Assembly: GCA_902362725.1 (NCBI GenBank)
Contig: CABIXM010000008.1
Coordinates: forward strand, 62,001-126,000
Origin: Clostridiaceae bacterium
Lineage (GTDB): Bacteria > Bacillota > Clostridia > Lachnospirales > Lachnospiraceae
DNA: 64,000 nucleotides
Reading direction: 5' to 3'
Part shown: one piece after another, positions 24,042 to 33,028 of the stretch
How the letters are laid out: every line of letters starts with the position of its first letter
How positions within the stretch are numbered: position 1 is the first letter of the stretch
Notes under the pieces: generated by a model
What the model was told of the DNA's origin: nothing
Seen by the model: the letters and a program-made list of their open reading frames with translations, nothing else
Databases searched by the model: none
Position numbers and translations under genes: made by a program

Positions 24042-25124
24042 ATGAACGTTTTTTCTAATATGAAATCCAACTGGAACGCAAAGATTTCCAGTTATCAGGC
24101 ATTGGACAGCAAGGATAAGAAAACCTTCTGGAAAGAGGCACTGATCAACAACGCCATGTATATTCTGATTCTTGTGGCGATTATTTACACACAGGCGAAG
24201 AACAGCTATTTCCTGAAGCCGGATTCTATCGTCAATATTATTTCACTTTCCGCGGCAAATATTCCGATTGCCTGCGGTATCGCAGGTTGTATCGTACTGA
24301 CTGGTACAGACCTTTCTGCAGGACGAGTAGTAGGTCTGACCGCATGTATTTCCGCATCGCTTCTGCAGTCTGTAACTTATGCTACAAAAATGTTCCCGGA
24401 TCTTCCGGTTATGCCTATCTGGCTGGTTATCCTGATTGCCATCGCAGTGGGCGGTCTGGTAGGCTGGGTCAATGGTTTCTTCGTGGCGAAGTTCTCTCTG
24501 CATCCGTTTATCGTAACACTGGCAACACAGCTGATCGTATACGGCTGCCTGCTGATGTACATTATGATTAATGGCAACAATGGTCAGCCGCTTTCCGGAC
24601 TTGACCAGTCCTTCAAGGATTTTGTAACCGGAAGCCACCTGTCTGTAGCAGGCGTTCCGATTCCGAATTACGTATTCTACGCAATTGTAGTTGTTATTTT
24701 CATGTGGTTCATGTGGAATAAGACAACCTTCGGTAAGAATATGTTCGCAGTAGGTTCCAGCCCGGAGGCTGCTAACGTATCCGGTGTAAATGTTATGAAG
24801 ACTACCATTCTGGTACATACCCTGGCAGGCTGTATGTATGGTATTACCGGATTTATTGAGTCCGCCCGTATCGGTTCTAACCAGGCAGGTACCGGTCTGA
24901 ACTACGAGTGTGACGCGATTGCGGCCTGCGTTATCGGCGGCGTTTCCTTTGTTGGTGGTACCGGTAAGATCAGCGGCGTAGTAATGGGAGTATTCCTGCT
25001 TCGTATTATCTTTGTAGCGCTGCAGTTCCTTTCCATCAACCAGAACCTGCAGTACATCATCAAGGGTCTGATTATCCTGATTGCCTGCTCTATTGATATG
25101 AGAAAGTATCTGGTGCGTAAGTAA
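24042..25124 (+). CDS. mglC: Galactose ABC transporter permease
   Basis: Inner-membrane permease of 360 residues (BPD_transp_2 family, about ten hydrophobic segments) after an unusually long polar N-terminus of about 40 residues. VLTGTDLSAGRVVGLTACIS and CVIGGVSFVGGTGKISGVVMG are the family's conserved membrane loops. It starts 15 bases after mglA with AAAGGGGGCGG as ribosome site. With mglB and mglA it completes the importer. Confidence 0.92.
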   Translation: MNVFSNMKSNWNAKISSYQALDSKDKKTFWKEALINNAMYILILVAIIYTQAKNSYFLKPDSIVNIISLSAANIPIACGIAGCIVLTGTDLSAGRVVGLTACISASLLQSVTYATKMFPDLPVMPIWLVILIAIAVGGLVGWVNGFFVAKFSLHPFIVTLATQLIVYGCLLMYIMINGNNGQPLSGLDQSFKDFVTGSHLSVAGVPIPNYVFYAIVVVIFMWFMWNKTTFGKNMFAVGSSPEAANVSGVNVMKTTILVHTLAGCMYGITGFIESARIGSNQAGTGLNYECDAIAACVIGGVSFVGGTGKISGVVMGVFLLRIIFVALQFLSINQNLQYIIKGLIILIACSIDMRKYLVRK

Positions 25125-25158
25125 TCTATTTTCAGAAAAGGACAACTGACAGAAATCT

Positions 25159-25740
25159 ATGGCAGAAGATAAGAAATGGTTCGGAAGGGGCATCTACGGA
25201 AGTAAGGATGTCCCCATCCGTATTTTAGACGGATTTATTATAGGCGCGATTTGCTTCGTGGTGATTCTGGTGTTCTGGTTTGCCACCCATGGGGGTTACA
25301 ATGTGACCTTTGATACAGAGGGCGGGTCGGAGATTGCCGCCCAGCGTCTGAAGCATGGGGAGCTGGCAAAGGAGCCGGAAACACCTTTGAAGCCCGGCTA
25401 TACCTTCTGTGGCTGGATTACCTCAGAGGATGAAAGCCTGGCGAAGGAATGGAATTTTGCTACCGATAAAGTGGAAAACGACATGACTCTCTATGCAGTA
25501 TGGATGCCTGCCGAGGTAATGGTAAAATTTGATCTGGATGGCGGAAATCTGGATGAAGAAACATATATACCGGATAAGGCAGTGACTTATGGCGAGGCCT
25601 ACGGGGAGCTTCCGGTACCGGAAAAGGAAGGCTTTCTTTTTGACGGCTGGGTATACAGCGGAGCTGTGATTAAGGCAGATACGACGGTGACGATGACCGG
25701 AGAGCATGTGCTGACAGCCCGGTGGATTCCGGCAGAGTGA
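25159..25740 (+). CDS. Membrane-anchored protein with two InlB B-repeats
   Basis: 193 residues: a basic cytoplasmic start, one membrane segment (about 27-50, GFIIGAICFVVILVFWFATH), and outside two repeats of the Listeria-Bacteroides / InlB B type. The first is VTFDTEGGSEIAAQRLKHGE ending in LYAVW, the second VKFDLDGGNLDEETYI ending in LTARW, each with the GYTF-x-GW or GFLFDGW core. These repeats are beta-grasp-like binding modules of surface proteins. The gene sits in the mgl operon 34 bases after mglC, so it may assist sugar capture or simply share the promoter. Its function is unknown. Confidence 0.8.
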   Translation: MAEDKKWFGRGIYGSKDVPIRILDGFIIGAICFVVILVFWFATHGGYNVTFDTEGGSEIAAQRLKHGELAKEPETPLKPGYTFCGWITSEDESLAKEWNFATDKVENDMTLYAVWMPAEVMVKFDLDGGNLDEETYIPDKAVTYGEAYGELPVPEKEGFLFDGWVYSGAVIKADTTVTMTGEHVLTARWIPAE

Positions 25741-25762
25741 GACTTGGATAAGGAGAAAGACG

Positions 25763-26035
25763 ATGAATCGTGACAAAGCGAGAATAGCGGTCTATGCACT
25801 AGGCGGCCTGTATCTTTTATATCTGGCATGGCAGATGTTTCAGGGACTGCCCACGGCAGGTTCTGAAAAAACGCTGATGATCGGGTTTATGATTTTCTTC
25901 ACCATCATCGGTGCAGGGCTGGCAGGCTGGGGGCTTTATACCAGCTGGAAGGCGGCCAGCGGACGAAGTGCCGGAGTCGAAGAAGCAAAACAGAGCGACG
26001 AAGAGTCGGAAGAAGCTTCTGATGAAGTAAAATAA
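25763..26035 (+). CDS. Small two-segment membrane protein of unknown function
   Basis: 90 residues. Two hydrophobic segments (about 8-25 ALGGLYLLYLAWQMF, and 38-60 IGFMIFFTIIGAGLAGWGL), then a charged tail rich in Glu and Ser. I do not recognise the family. It follows the InlB-repeat gene by 22 bases with AAGGAGAAAG as ribosome site and ends the mgl operon before a terminator. It might be a small accessory subunit, but nothing in the sequence shows this. Confidence 0.7.
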   Translation: MNRDKARIAVYALGGLYLLYLAWQMFQGLPTAGSEKTLMIGFMIFFTIIGAGLAGWGLYTSWKAASGRSAGVEEAKQSDEESEEASDEVK

Positions 26036-26051
26036 AATTGTAAAAGAATGG

Positions 26052-26089
26052 AAAAGAGCTTTCTGTAAATGATACAGGGGCTCTTTTTT
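26052..26089 (+). terminator. Terminator of the mgl operon
   Basis: AAAAGAGC / GCTCTTTT (26052-26059 with 26080-26087), inner CTGT / ACAG pairing, T run inside and after the right arm. Confidence 0.8.
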
Positions 26090-26090
26090 A

Positions 26091-26145
26091 CTCTATAGGA
26101 AATACCGTGTTACATGAAAGTGCGAAAGCTATGATTCCTATAGAG
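26091..26145. repeat. Intergenic palindrome of the CTATAGGAA type
   Basis: CTCTATAGGAA / TTCCTATAGAG (26091-26101 with 26135-26145) enclosing 33 bases. A related edge sequence (TTCCTATAG) is seen at 42575. Followed by GCCCC-TCC-GGGG hairpin-like bases at 26151-26164. Confidence 0.65.
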
Positions 26146-26256
26146 CAAAAAGCCCCTCCGGGGGATCGCACTGGATTCTATTTTTACTGGAAATTTTACT
26201 ATACATCAAGTATACTGGATAGCAGAACAGGAAAGTGAATGAAAGGGGAATTATCC

Positions 26257-27240
26257 ATGTATCAGGCAAGTGAATCAAGATATGAAACCATTCCGTATCA
26301 TCGCTGTGGGGACAGCGGTCTTTTACTTCCGGCTGTATCCTTAGGCTTCTGGCACAATTTTGGAGATACAGCTTCTTATGAAAATATGAAAAAGCTCTGC
26401 TTTACCGCTTTTGACCATGGCATTACTCATTTTGACCTGGCCAATAATTACGGCCCGGAGCCGGGGAGTGCAGAGAAGAATCTGGGTCTGATTCTGCGGG
26501 ACGAGCTTTCGGCTTATCGGGATGAACTGATCATCAGTACGAAAGCCGGTTATGATATGTGGCCGGGACCTTACGGCAACTGGGGAAGCCGCAAGTATCT
26601 GATTGCGAGCCTGGATCAGAGCCTGAAGCGCCTTGGACTCGACTACGTGGATATCTTCTACCATCACCGGATGGATCCGGAGACGCCGCTGGAGGAGACC
26701 ATGGAGGCCCTGGCTCAGATTGTACGGAGCGGGAAAGCCCTCTATGTGGGTCTGTCCAATTATAACGGGGAAAAGCTGTCCCAGGCAGAGGCGATTTTAA
26801 AGGAGCTGCACTGTCCGTTTATCATCAATCAGAACCGTTACTCGATCTTTGACAGGACGATAGAACAGAATGGCCTGAAGGAGACAGCCGCGAAGCTCCA
26901 TAAGGGTATCATTGCCTTCAGTCCCCTGGCTCAGGGGCTGCTGACAGATCGTTATCTTCATGGCATTCCGGAGGACAGCCGGATTCGGACAGACGGACGC
27001 TTCCTGAAGGAAAATGCATTGACAGAGGAACGTCTGGAACAGATTCGGAGACTGAATAAACTGGCGGCTGAGCGTGGCCAGACCCTGGCGGAAATGGCCC
27101 TTGCCTGGATCCTCCGTGACGGCGTTGTGACCAGCGTCCTGATTGGCGCGTCCAGGCCGGAGCAGATTCTCGATAATATTAAGGCGCTGGAAAATACGCA
27201 TTTTACAGAGGAAGAATTAAGAATCATAGACCATATTTAA
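26257..27240 (+). CDS. Aldo/keto reductase (YghZ/Gpr-like)
   Basis: NADPH-dependent oxidoreductase of about 327 residues with an (alpha/beta)8 fold. The sequence YHRCGDSGLLLPAVSLGFWHNFG opens the barrel. The catalytic set is visible as Asp and Tyr in HFDLANNYGPEPGSAEKNLG, Lys in IISTKAGYDMWPGPYGNWGS and His in FYHHRMDPETPLEET. The last features are typical of the L-glyceraldehyde-3-phosphate reductase group (YghZ). The physiological substrate is unknown. I prefer the ATG at 26257 (AAAGGGG 8 bases upstream) over the in-frame ATG at 26239. Confidence 0.9.
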   Translation: MYQASESRYETIPYHRCGDSGLLLPAVSLGFWHNFGDTASYENMKKLCFTAFDHGITHFDLANNYGPEPGSAEKNLGLILRDELSAYRDELIISTKAGYDMWPGPYGNWGSRKYLIASLDQSLKRLGLDYVDIFYHHRMDPETPLEETMEALAQIVRSGKALYVGLSNYNGEKLSQAEAILKELHCPFIINQNRYSIFDRTIEQNGLKETAAKLHKGIIAFSPLAQGLLTDRYLHGIPEDSRIRTDGRFLKENALTEERLEQIRRLNKLAAERGQTLAEMALAWILRDGVVTSVLIGASRPEQILDNIKALENTHFTEEELRIIDHI

Positions 27241-27254
27241 CAAAAAGCGAATAT

Positions 27255-27279
27255 CCCGCAGTCCGAAAAGGACGGCGGG
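27255..27279 (+). terminator. Hairpin between the reductase gene and nth
   Basis: CCCGC-A-GTCC / GGAC-G-GCGGG around GAAAA. No T run follows, so at most a weak terminator or processing hairpin. Confidence 0.45.
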
Positions 27280-27310
27280 GTACAAGTGATAAAGGAGACG
27301 ACAGATAAGT

Positions 27311-27952
27311 ATGACGAAGCAGGAACTTGCTCTGGAAATTATTGACAGATTAAAAAAGGAATATCCGGATGCAGATTGTACTCTGGATTACGATCAGGCC
27401 TGGAAGCTGCTGGTCAGCGTACGGCTGGCAGCCCAGTGTACCGACGCCCGGGTCAATGTGGTGGTGGAGAAGCTGTATGAAAAGTACCCGGACGTGAAGG
27501 CTCTGGCGGCGGCGCCGGTGGAGGATATCGAAGCCATCGTGAAGCCCTGCGGACTGGGTCACAGCAAGGCCCGGGATATCAGCGCCTGCATGAAAGTGCT
27601 GGAGGAAAAATATGATGGAAATGTGCCGACCACCTTCGACGAGCTTCTGGCGTTGCCGGGCGTGGGACGAAAAAGCGCCAACCTGATTATGGGAGATGTG
27701 TTCGGAAAACCGGCCATTGTCACCGACACCCACTGCATCCGTCTGGTGAACCGGATGGGGCTGGTGGACGGCATAAAAGACCCGAAGAGAGTGGAAATGG
27801 CCCTGTGGAAGCTGATTCCACCGGAGGAGGGCAGTGATTTCTGTCACCGCCTAGTTAATCACGGGCGGGAGGTCTGTACGGCGCGGACCAAACCCTATTG
27901 TGAGAAATGCTGTCTGCAGGATATCTGCGTGAAAAATGGAGTAGAGGAGTAA
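27311..27952 (+). CDS. nth: Endonuclease III
   Basis: DNA glycosylase/AP lyase for oxidised pyrimidines, 213 residues. The helix-hairpin-helix LLALPGVGRKSANLIMG with the catalytic Lys lies near 118, the catalytic Asp in IVTDTHCIRLVNRMG near 140, and the C-terminal [4Fe-4S] cysteines are in VCTARTKPYCEKCCLQDIC (C-x6-C-x2-C-x5-C pattern). Length and motifs are standard. It is the first gene of a tight run with two RNA methyltransferase genes (gaps of 4 and 2 bases), so all three are probably one transcript. Confidence 0.96.
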   Translation: MTKQELALEIIDRLKKEYPDADCTLDYDQAWKLLVSVRLAAQCTDARVNVVVEKLYEKYPDVKALAAAPVEDIEAIVKPCGLGHSKARDISACMKVLEEKYDGNVPTTFDELLALPGVGRKSANLIMGDVFGKPAIVTDTHCIRLVNRMGLVDGIKDPKRVEMALWKLIPPEEGSDFCHRLVNHGREVCTARTKPYCEKCCLQDICVKNGVEE

Positions 27953-27956
27953 AAAT

Positions 27957-29159
27957 ATGGAATACGCAATCGCTACACTGAAGAAGGGCGAGGGACGCGC
28001 GCTGAAGGCGGGCGGAGCCTGGATTTACGATAATGAAATCGAATCAGTCATGGGACACTTTGAGGACGGGGATCTGGTTCTCGTCCGGGATTTTGACGGC
28101 TATGGACTGGGAAAGGGCTTTATCAACCGTCATTCCAAAATCCGGATCCGTATGATGACGAGAAATCCGGAGCAGGAGATTGATCGGGAATTTATACACA
28201 ACCGTGTAAAAGCAGCCTGGGAGTACCGGAAGAAGACCGTGGACACTTCCAGCTGCCGTGTGATTTTCGGCGAGGCGGACTGGATTCCGGGTATGGTGGT
28301 GGACAAGTTTTCTGATGTGCTGGTGGTACAGGCGTTGGCGCTGGGAATTGACCGGATGAAGAAGACAGTGATAGAAGAGCTGGAGAAGGTGCTTGCAGAG
28401 GACGGCGTCTCTATCCGCGGCGTCTATGAGCGAAGCGACGCCAAGGAGCGGGAAAAAGAAGGCATGGAGCGGGTCAAGGGCTTCCTGGGTGAGCCCTTTG
28501 ACACGAATGTGGAGATCGTAGAAAACGGCGTCCGCTATCTGGTAGATGTGAAGGACGGTCAGAAGACAGGCTTTTTCCTGGATCAGAAGTACAACCGTCT
28601 GGCTATTCAGAAGCTCTGTAAGGACGCGAGAGTGCTGGACTGCTTTACCCATACGGGATCCTTTGCCCTGAACGCGGGCCTGGCCGGAGCCCAAGAGGTT
28701 ATCGGCGTAGACGCCTCAGAGCTGGGCGTACATCAGGCGGAGTTAAACGCAAAGCTGAACGGCCTGGAGCAAACCGTGCGCTTTACATGCGCGGACGTCT
28801 TTGATCTGCTTCCGGATCTGGAGAAAAAGGGCGAGAAGTTTGATGTGGTGATTCTGGATCCCCCTGCCTTTACCAAGTCCCGGAATTCGATTAAGAATGC
28901 CACCAAGGGCTATCGGGAAATCAATATGCGGGGACTGAAGCTGGTGAAGGACGGAGGCTTTCTGGCTACCTGCTCCTGCTCCCATTTCATGAGCTACGAG
29001 CTGTTTACCCAGACCATTGCCCAGGCGGCAAAGAGCGTACATAAGCGGATCCGTCAGGTGGAATACCGGACCCAGGCGCCGGATCATCCGATTCTCTGGG
29101 CGGCAGACGAGTCCTATTATCTGAAATTTTATATCTTCCAGGTGTGTGAGGAAAAATAA
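27957..29159 (+). CDS. rlmI: 23S rRNA cytosine-5 methyltransferase, RlmI/YccW family
   Basis: SAM-dependent methyltransferase of 400 residues. The N-terminal PUA-type RNA-binding domain (about 1-75, GEGRALKAGGAWIYDNEIE) is followed by a Rossmann methyltransferase: motif I VLDCFTHTGSFALNAG, then VDASELGVHQAELNAKLNG, the DPPAFTKS motif and the cysteine motif ATCSCSHFM. Homologues methylate C1962 of 23S rRNA, and this is the likely role. It starts 4 bases after nth. Confidence 0.88.
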   Translation: MEYAIATLKKGEGRALKAGGAWIYDNEIESVMGHFEDGDLVLVRDFDGYGLGKGFINRHSKIRIRMMTRNPEQEIDREFIHNRVKAAWEYRKKTVDTSSCRVIFGEADWIPGMVVDKFSDVLVVQALALGIDRMKKTVIEELEKVLAEDGVSIRGVYERSDAKEREKEGMERVKGFLGEPFDTNVEIVENGVRYLVDVKDGQKTGFFLDQKYNRLAIQKLCKDARVLDCFTHTGSFALNAGLAGAQEVIGVDASELGVHQAELNAKLNGLEQTVRFTCADVFDLLPDLEKKGEKFDVVILDPPAFTKSRNSIKNATKGYREINMRGLKLVKDGGFLATCSCSHFMSYELFTQTIAQAAKSVHKRIRQVEYRTQAPDHPILWAADESYYLKFYIFQVCEEK

Positions 29160-29161
29160 AA

Positions 29162-30589
29162 ATGCAGTTACCGGAATTATTTGAAGAAAAAATGAAAGGC
29201 CTTCTGGGGGCAGAATATGACGAGTTCCGAAGAAGCTACGGGAAGGAGCGCCGTCAGGCCCTGCGGGTGAACCCGGCAAAGCTGTCGGCGGCAGAGATGA
29301 AGGAGAGGAGCCCCTTTACCCTGGAGCCGGTGCCCTGGGCGAAGAACGGCTTTTATTACGGAGCGGAGGACCGTCCCGGCCGACATCCCTGGCATGAGGC
29401 CGGCGTCTACTATATCCAGGAGCCCAGCGCCATGTCTGTGGCGGAGCTTGCGGGGGTACAGCCCGGGGAGCGGGTGCTGGATCTCTGCGCGGCTCCAGGC
29501 GGAAAGAGTACGCAGCTTGCGGCGGCGCTGGAGGGCAGGGGCCTTCTGGTATCCAATGAAATTCACCCGGCGCGGGCGAAGATTCTGGCCTCCAACGTGG
29601 AGCGGATGGGGATCCCGAATGCTGTGGTAACCAATGAGCCGCCGGAGCGGCTGTCATCTCATTTTCCGGCTTTTTTTGACCGGATTGTGGTGGACGCACC
29701 CTGCTCCGGAGAGGGAATGTTCCGGAAGGAGGAACAGGCGGTGCTCCAGTGGAGCCAGGAGAATGTGGAGCTCTGCGCCCGCAGGCAGCAGGATATTCTG
29801 GAGGAAGCAGCCGGGATGCTCCGGCCGGGCGGCGTGTTAGTCTATTCTACGTGCACTTTTGCGCCGGAGGAGGACGAGAAAAGCGTGGTGCGTTTTCTTC
29901 TGAAGCACCCGGAATTTTCTGTAAAAAAGACGGAGGCGTACGGGGGCTTTGCTCCGGGAAGACCGGAGTGGGTACGGCTTACGGAGGAAGAAAAGGAGGG
30001 CGTCAGCCCGGAACGGCTGGAGGAGATTCTCGCTTCTGTCAGAGATACCTTCCGTTTGTGGCCTCACAGGCTTGACGGGGAAGGACATTACGCGGCAGTG
30101 CTGGAAAAAGCCGGAGCAGGCAAAGCGGAGGCCCCAAAAAAGGCAGGGCGCGTCTCCGGTAAGTCCGGTCGGGGAACGGTGGACGCGGAAGCCTGGAAAC
30201 TCTACGAGGAATTTGCGGCGGATACCCTGAAGAACTGTCCGGAGGGCGTGCCCATGCTTTTCGGCGAGCAGCTGTATCTGTTGCCCTGCGAACTTAAGCT
30301 GGCGGGACTTAAGGTCCTGCGTCCCGGCCTTCATCTGGGAACCGTAAAAAAGAAGCGCTTCGAGCCCGCCCATGCCCTGGCGCTTGCCCTGAGGGCGGAG
30401 GAGGTAAAGCGGACGGCGTCATATCCGGCAGATTCCGGGGAGATCCGCTCCTGGCTGTCGGGAGAAACGCTTCCGGGAGGAGAGGGCAAGGGCTGGACGC
30501 TGGTTCTGGTAGATTCCTTCCCTCTGGGCTGGGGAAAGCTGGCGGGCGGAAGTCTGAAAAACCATTACCCAAAAGGGCTTCGGAAATGA
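29162..30589 (+). CDS. RsmF/NOL1-NOP2-Sun family RNA cytosine-5 methyltransferase
   Basis: 475 residues. The SAM site VLDLCAAPGGKSTQLAAAL lies near 105, the catalytic Cys in VVDAPCSGEGMFRK near 180, and the release Cys in VYSTCTFAPEEDE near 230. The C-terminal 150 residues form the RsmF-type accessory/PUA-like part (LYLLPCELKLAGLKVLRPG). Family members make m5C in 16S rRNA or tRNA; the exact target is unknown. It is translated from 2 bases after the rlmI stop. The GC-rich codon choice differs somewhat from the mgl genes upstream. Confidence 0.88.
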   Translation: MQLPELFEEKMKGLLGAEYDEFRRSYGKERRQALRVNPAKLSAAEMKERSPFTLEPVPWAKNGFYYGAEDRPGRHPWHEAGVYYIQEPSAMSVAELAGVQPGERVLDLCAAPGGKSTQLAAALEGRGLLVSNEIHPARAKILASNVERMGIPNAVVTNEPPERLSSHFPAFFDRIVVDAPCSGEGMFRKEEQAVLQWSQENVELCARRQQDILEEAAGMLRPGGVLVYSTCTFAPEEDEKSVVRFLLKHPEFSVKKTEAYGGFAPGRPEWVRLTEEEKEGVSPERLEEILASVRDTFRLWPHRLDGEGHYAAVLEKAGAGKAEAPKKAGRVSGKSGRGTVDAEAWKLYEEFAADTLKNCPEGVPMLFGEQLYLLPCELKLAGLKVLRPGLHLGTVKKKRFEPAHALALALRAEEVKRTASYPADSGEIRSWLSGETLPGGEGKGWTLVLVDSFPLGWGKLAGGSLKNHYPKGLRK

Positions 30590-30656
30590 AATAAGGAAAC
30601 AGAACCTGTAAATTTGTGCAAATATCACACAAAACAGAAAAAGAGACGGGTTTAGA

Positions 30657-30685
30657 TTGACAAAAACGACAAAAGATGGCACAAT
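30657..30685 (+). promoter_or_regulatory. Promoter of the sirtuin-xpt-yitT genes
   Basis: TTGACA (30657-30662), 17 bp, CACAAT (30680-30685), 86 bases before the sirtuin start. Confidence 0.6.
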
Positions 30686-30771
30686 GAATACAAGGCAGAG
30701 CTCAGATCAAATGTTGCGGACTGAACACGGAGGCTGCCGGATTACATACAATTTCGTGGGAGGATTTTCTT

Positions 30772-31503
30772 ATGAATGATTATGAACGGATCCGGGATAT
30801 TCTGGACAAAAGCAGCTATACAGTAGCGATGTGTGGAACAGATATGATGAAGGAGTCTGGTATGCCCAGTCTTCGCGCTCCGGAGATTGCCTATCAGGTG
30901 GAGAAGGAGTTTGGTTATTCGCCGGAGGAGATTTTCTCTTCTGTATTTTACGCGAACCGCCCGGATACCTTTTTCAAATATTACCGGGAATGGATGCTGA
31001 AGCCCCATCTGGAGCCCAGTGCAGGCTTTTACGCGCTGGCGGAGCTGGAAAAGCGTGGAAAACTCCAGTGCAGTATTGCGAATAATGTACACAATCTGCC
31101 GGGCCGGGCTGGCTGTCAGAAGGTACTGAACCTTCACGGAACCATTTATGACAATGAGTGTTCCAGATGCGGAAGAAAGTATCCCATGGAATATATCCGG
31201 GATACCAACCGGGTGCCTCTGTGTGAGGATTGTATGGCAGTGATCCGCCCGAAGGTGCTGCTCTTTGGCGAACAGGTGGATAACCGGATGATGACGGCGG
31301 CGGTAGAGGAGATTTCCAAGGCGCAGGTATTACTGCTTCTGGGGACGTCTATCGGCTCCGGTCTTTGCGAGCGGTATGTGAAGTATTTTGAAGGAGAGAC
31401 TCTGATTATTATCAATGCAGCGGAGCATTTTACCGATGAAAAGGCGGATATTGTGCTGCGGGAGGAAGTAAAAACGGCGCTTCCGAAGATAGTAGGATTA
31501 TAA
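30772..31503 (+). CDS. Divergent SIR2 (sirtuin)-family protein
   Basis: 243 residues with the general layout of an NAD-dependent deacylase: a Rossmann core, a zinc ribbon with two CxxC pairs (ECSRCG and LCEDCM, about 125-150), the catalytic His in LNLHGT (near 122) and the LLLLGTSIGSG strand near 182. The normally invariant NAD-binding parts are changed: GAGxSxxSGIPxFR reads CGTDMMKESGMPSLR, and the TQNID segment reads ANNVHNL. The enzyme may therefore use NAD differently or be a binding protein. It is first in a run with xpt and a YitT gene. Confidence 0.82.
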   Translation: MNDYERIRDILDKSSYTVAMCGTDMMKESGMPSLRAPEIAYQVEKEFGYSPEEIFSSVFYANRPDTFFKYYREWMLKPHLEPSAGFYALAELEKRGKLQCSIANNVHNLPGRAGCQKVLNLHGTIYDNECSRCGRKYPMEYIRDTNRVPLCEDCMAVIRPKVLLFGEQVDNRMMTAAVEEISKAQVLLLLGTSIGSGLCERYVKYFEGETLIIINAAEHFTDEKADIVLREEVKTALPKIVGL

Positions 31504-31531
31504 TAATACGGACAAACGAAGGAAAGGCAGG

Positions 31532-32113
31532 ATGACAGATATTATGAAAGCACTGGAAGAGAAGATATTACAGGAAGGCGTCGTCGTAGACGGAGACATT
31601 CTGAAGGTGGACGGCTTTGTAAATCATCAGGTGGACGTGCCTTTAATGGAAGAAATTGGAAAAGATATGGCGGAGCATTTTAAGGAACAGGGAATTACGA
31701 AGGTATTTACCATCGAGTCCTCGGGTATCGCGCCGGCCTTATTTACCGCGAAGGAGCTGGGCGTGCCGCTGGTGATTCTGAAGAAGCAGCAGACTGCGGA
31801 CAGCCTGAAGACCGAGGTGTGGCAGACTGAGGTTGTGTCCTATACGAAGGATACCTCCTATCGGCTGACTTTGGCGAAGAACTATATTTCTGATGAGGAT
31901 CACGTGCTGATTATCGACGATTTTCTGGCCAATGGCGAGGCAGCCACCGGCGCCATCCGCCTGATCCGCAAGGCCCATGCCACTGTGGCAGGACTTGGCG
32001 TACTTATCGAGAAGGCCTTCCAGCCGGGCCACGAAAAGCTGGAGAGCCAGGGCATCCACGTATATGCCCAGGCCAGCATCCAGGCGTTTGAAGACGGAAA
32101 AGTGGTATTTTAA
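31532..32113 (+). CDS. xpt: Xanthine phosphoribosyltransferase
   Basis: Converts xanthine and PRPP to XMP for purine salvage. 193 residues of the Firmicute Xpt type: LKVDGFVNHQVD near 25, FTIESSGIAPALFTAKELGVPLV near 65, and the PRPP loop VLIIDDFLANGEAATGAI near 130. B. subtilis xpt is controlled by a purine riboswitch; the 28-bp gap to the sirtuin gene leaves no room for one here, so control must come from the upstream promoter. An ATG at 31544 (MKALEEKI) is an alternative start. Confidence 0.94.
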   Translation: MTDIMKALEEKILQEGVVVDGDILKVDGFVNHQVDVPLMEEIGKDMAEHFKEQGITKVFTIESSGIAPALFTAKELGVPLVILKKQQTADSLKTEVWQTEVVSYTKDTSYRLTLAKNYISDEDHVLIIDDFLANGEAATGAIRLIRKAHATVAGLGVLIEKAFQPGHEKLESQGIHVYAQASIQAFEDGKVVF

Positions 32114-33028
32114 ATGAGAGAGAAGAACAGAACAGGCGCGGACGCAGCAGTCCGCGCCTTTGAAAAGAGCGATATTTCACAGATTCTGATCACCATCGGC
32201 GGTATGCTGATCTACGCCATCGGCATCAACAATTTTATCGTTCCGGCGGGACTTTACAGCGGTGGCGTCATGGGTATCAGCCAGATTCTCCGTACCCTTC
32301 TGGTGCAGTACGCGCACCTGAATTTCGGCGGCACGGATATCGCGGGTATCATCAGTTTGATTCTGAATCTGCCGCTGTTTGTGCTGGCCTATATGTCGGT
32401 GGGACGTCATTTCTTCTGGAGGACAGTCATTTGCGTGGTGAGCCAGTCCCTGTTCCTGACTCTGATTCCGATTCCGGCCAGCCCCATTGTGGAGGACACG
32501 ATTACGGCGACGCTGATCGGCGGCATCATCGTGGGGGCCGGTATCGGTATCTCCCTTCAGAGCGGCGGATGCAGCGGAGGAATCGATATCCTCGGCATGT
32601 ATTTTACGAAGAAATACAATGGATTCAGCGTGGGAAAGCTGAATCTGCTGATTAATCTGGTGATATATGGAAGCTGCGCTTTGCTCTTTGATATCAAGGT
32701 CGTGATCTACTGTATCATTTACGCGGCGGTGAATACGCTGATGGTGGACAAGACCCACACCCAGAATATACGGACGGCAGTGATCATCATTACCAAGGAG
32801 GATCCGGAGAAACTGAAGCATTATATCATGGACGAGCTGGCCCGGGGCGTCACCCACTGGGACGCGACGGCGGGCTACACGGACGACCGGTCGCATATCC
32901 TTTTCACAGTTATGTCCAAGCATGAGCTTTCTATACTGAAGCAGGAAATGAAGTATATCGACCCGAAGGCCTTCATCGTCAGCAAGGATAATGTGGGAAT
33001 TGACGGAAGATTCGCGAAACATCTGTAA
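32114..33028 (+). CDS. YitT-family membrane protein (DUF161/DUF2179)
   Basis: 304 residues. An N-terminal membrane domain with about five or six hydrophobic segments (ITIGGMLIYAIGINNFIVPAGLYSGGVMGISQ, GIDILGMYFTKK) is followed by a cytosolic DUF2179 domain from about 215 (AVIIITKEDPEKLKHYIMDELARGVTHWDATAGYT). The family is widespread in Firmicutes and its role is unproven; a transport function is often assumed. The start codon follows the xpt stop directly without its own clear ribosome site, so translation is probably coupled. Confidence 0.88.
   Translation: MREKNRTGADAAVRAFEKSDISQILITIGGMLIYAIGINNFIVPAGLYSGGVMGISQILRTLLVQYAHLNFGGTDIAGIISLILNLPLFVLAYMSVGRHFFWRTVICVVSQSLFLTLIPIPASPIVEDTITATLIGGIIVGAGIGISLQSGGCSGGIDILGMYFTKKYNGFSVGKLNLLINLVIYGSCALLFDIKVVIYCIIYAAVNTLMVDKTHTQNIRTAVIIITKEDPEKLKHYIMDELARGVTHWDATAGYTDDRSHILFTVMSKHELSILKQEMKYIDPKAFIVSKDNVGIDGRFAKHL

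Noticed and set aside
31504..31531. Purine riboswitch expected before xpt
   Set aside because: The gap to the preceding gene is only 28 bases and contains just a ribosome site.
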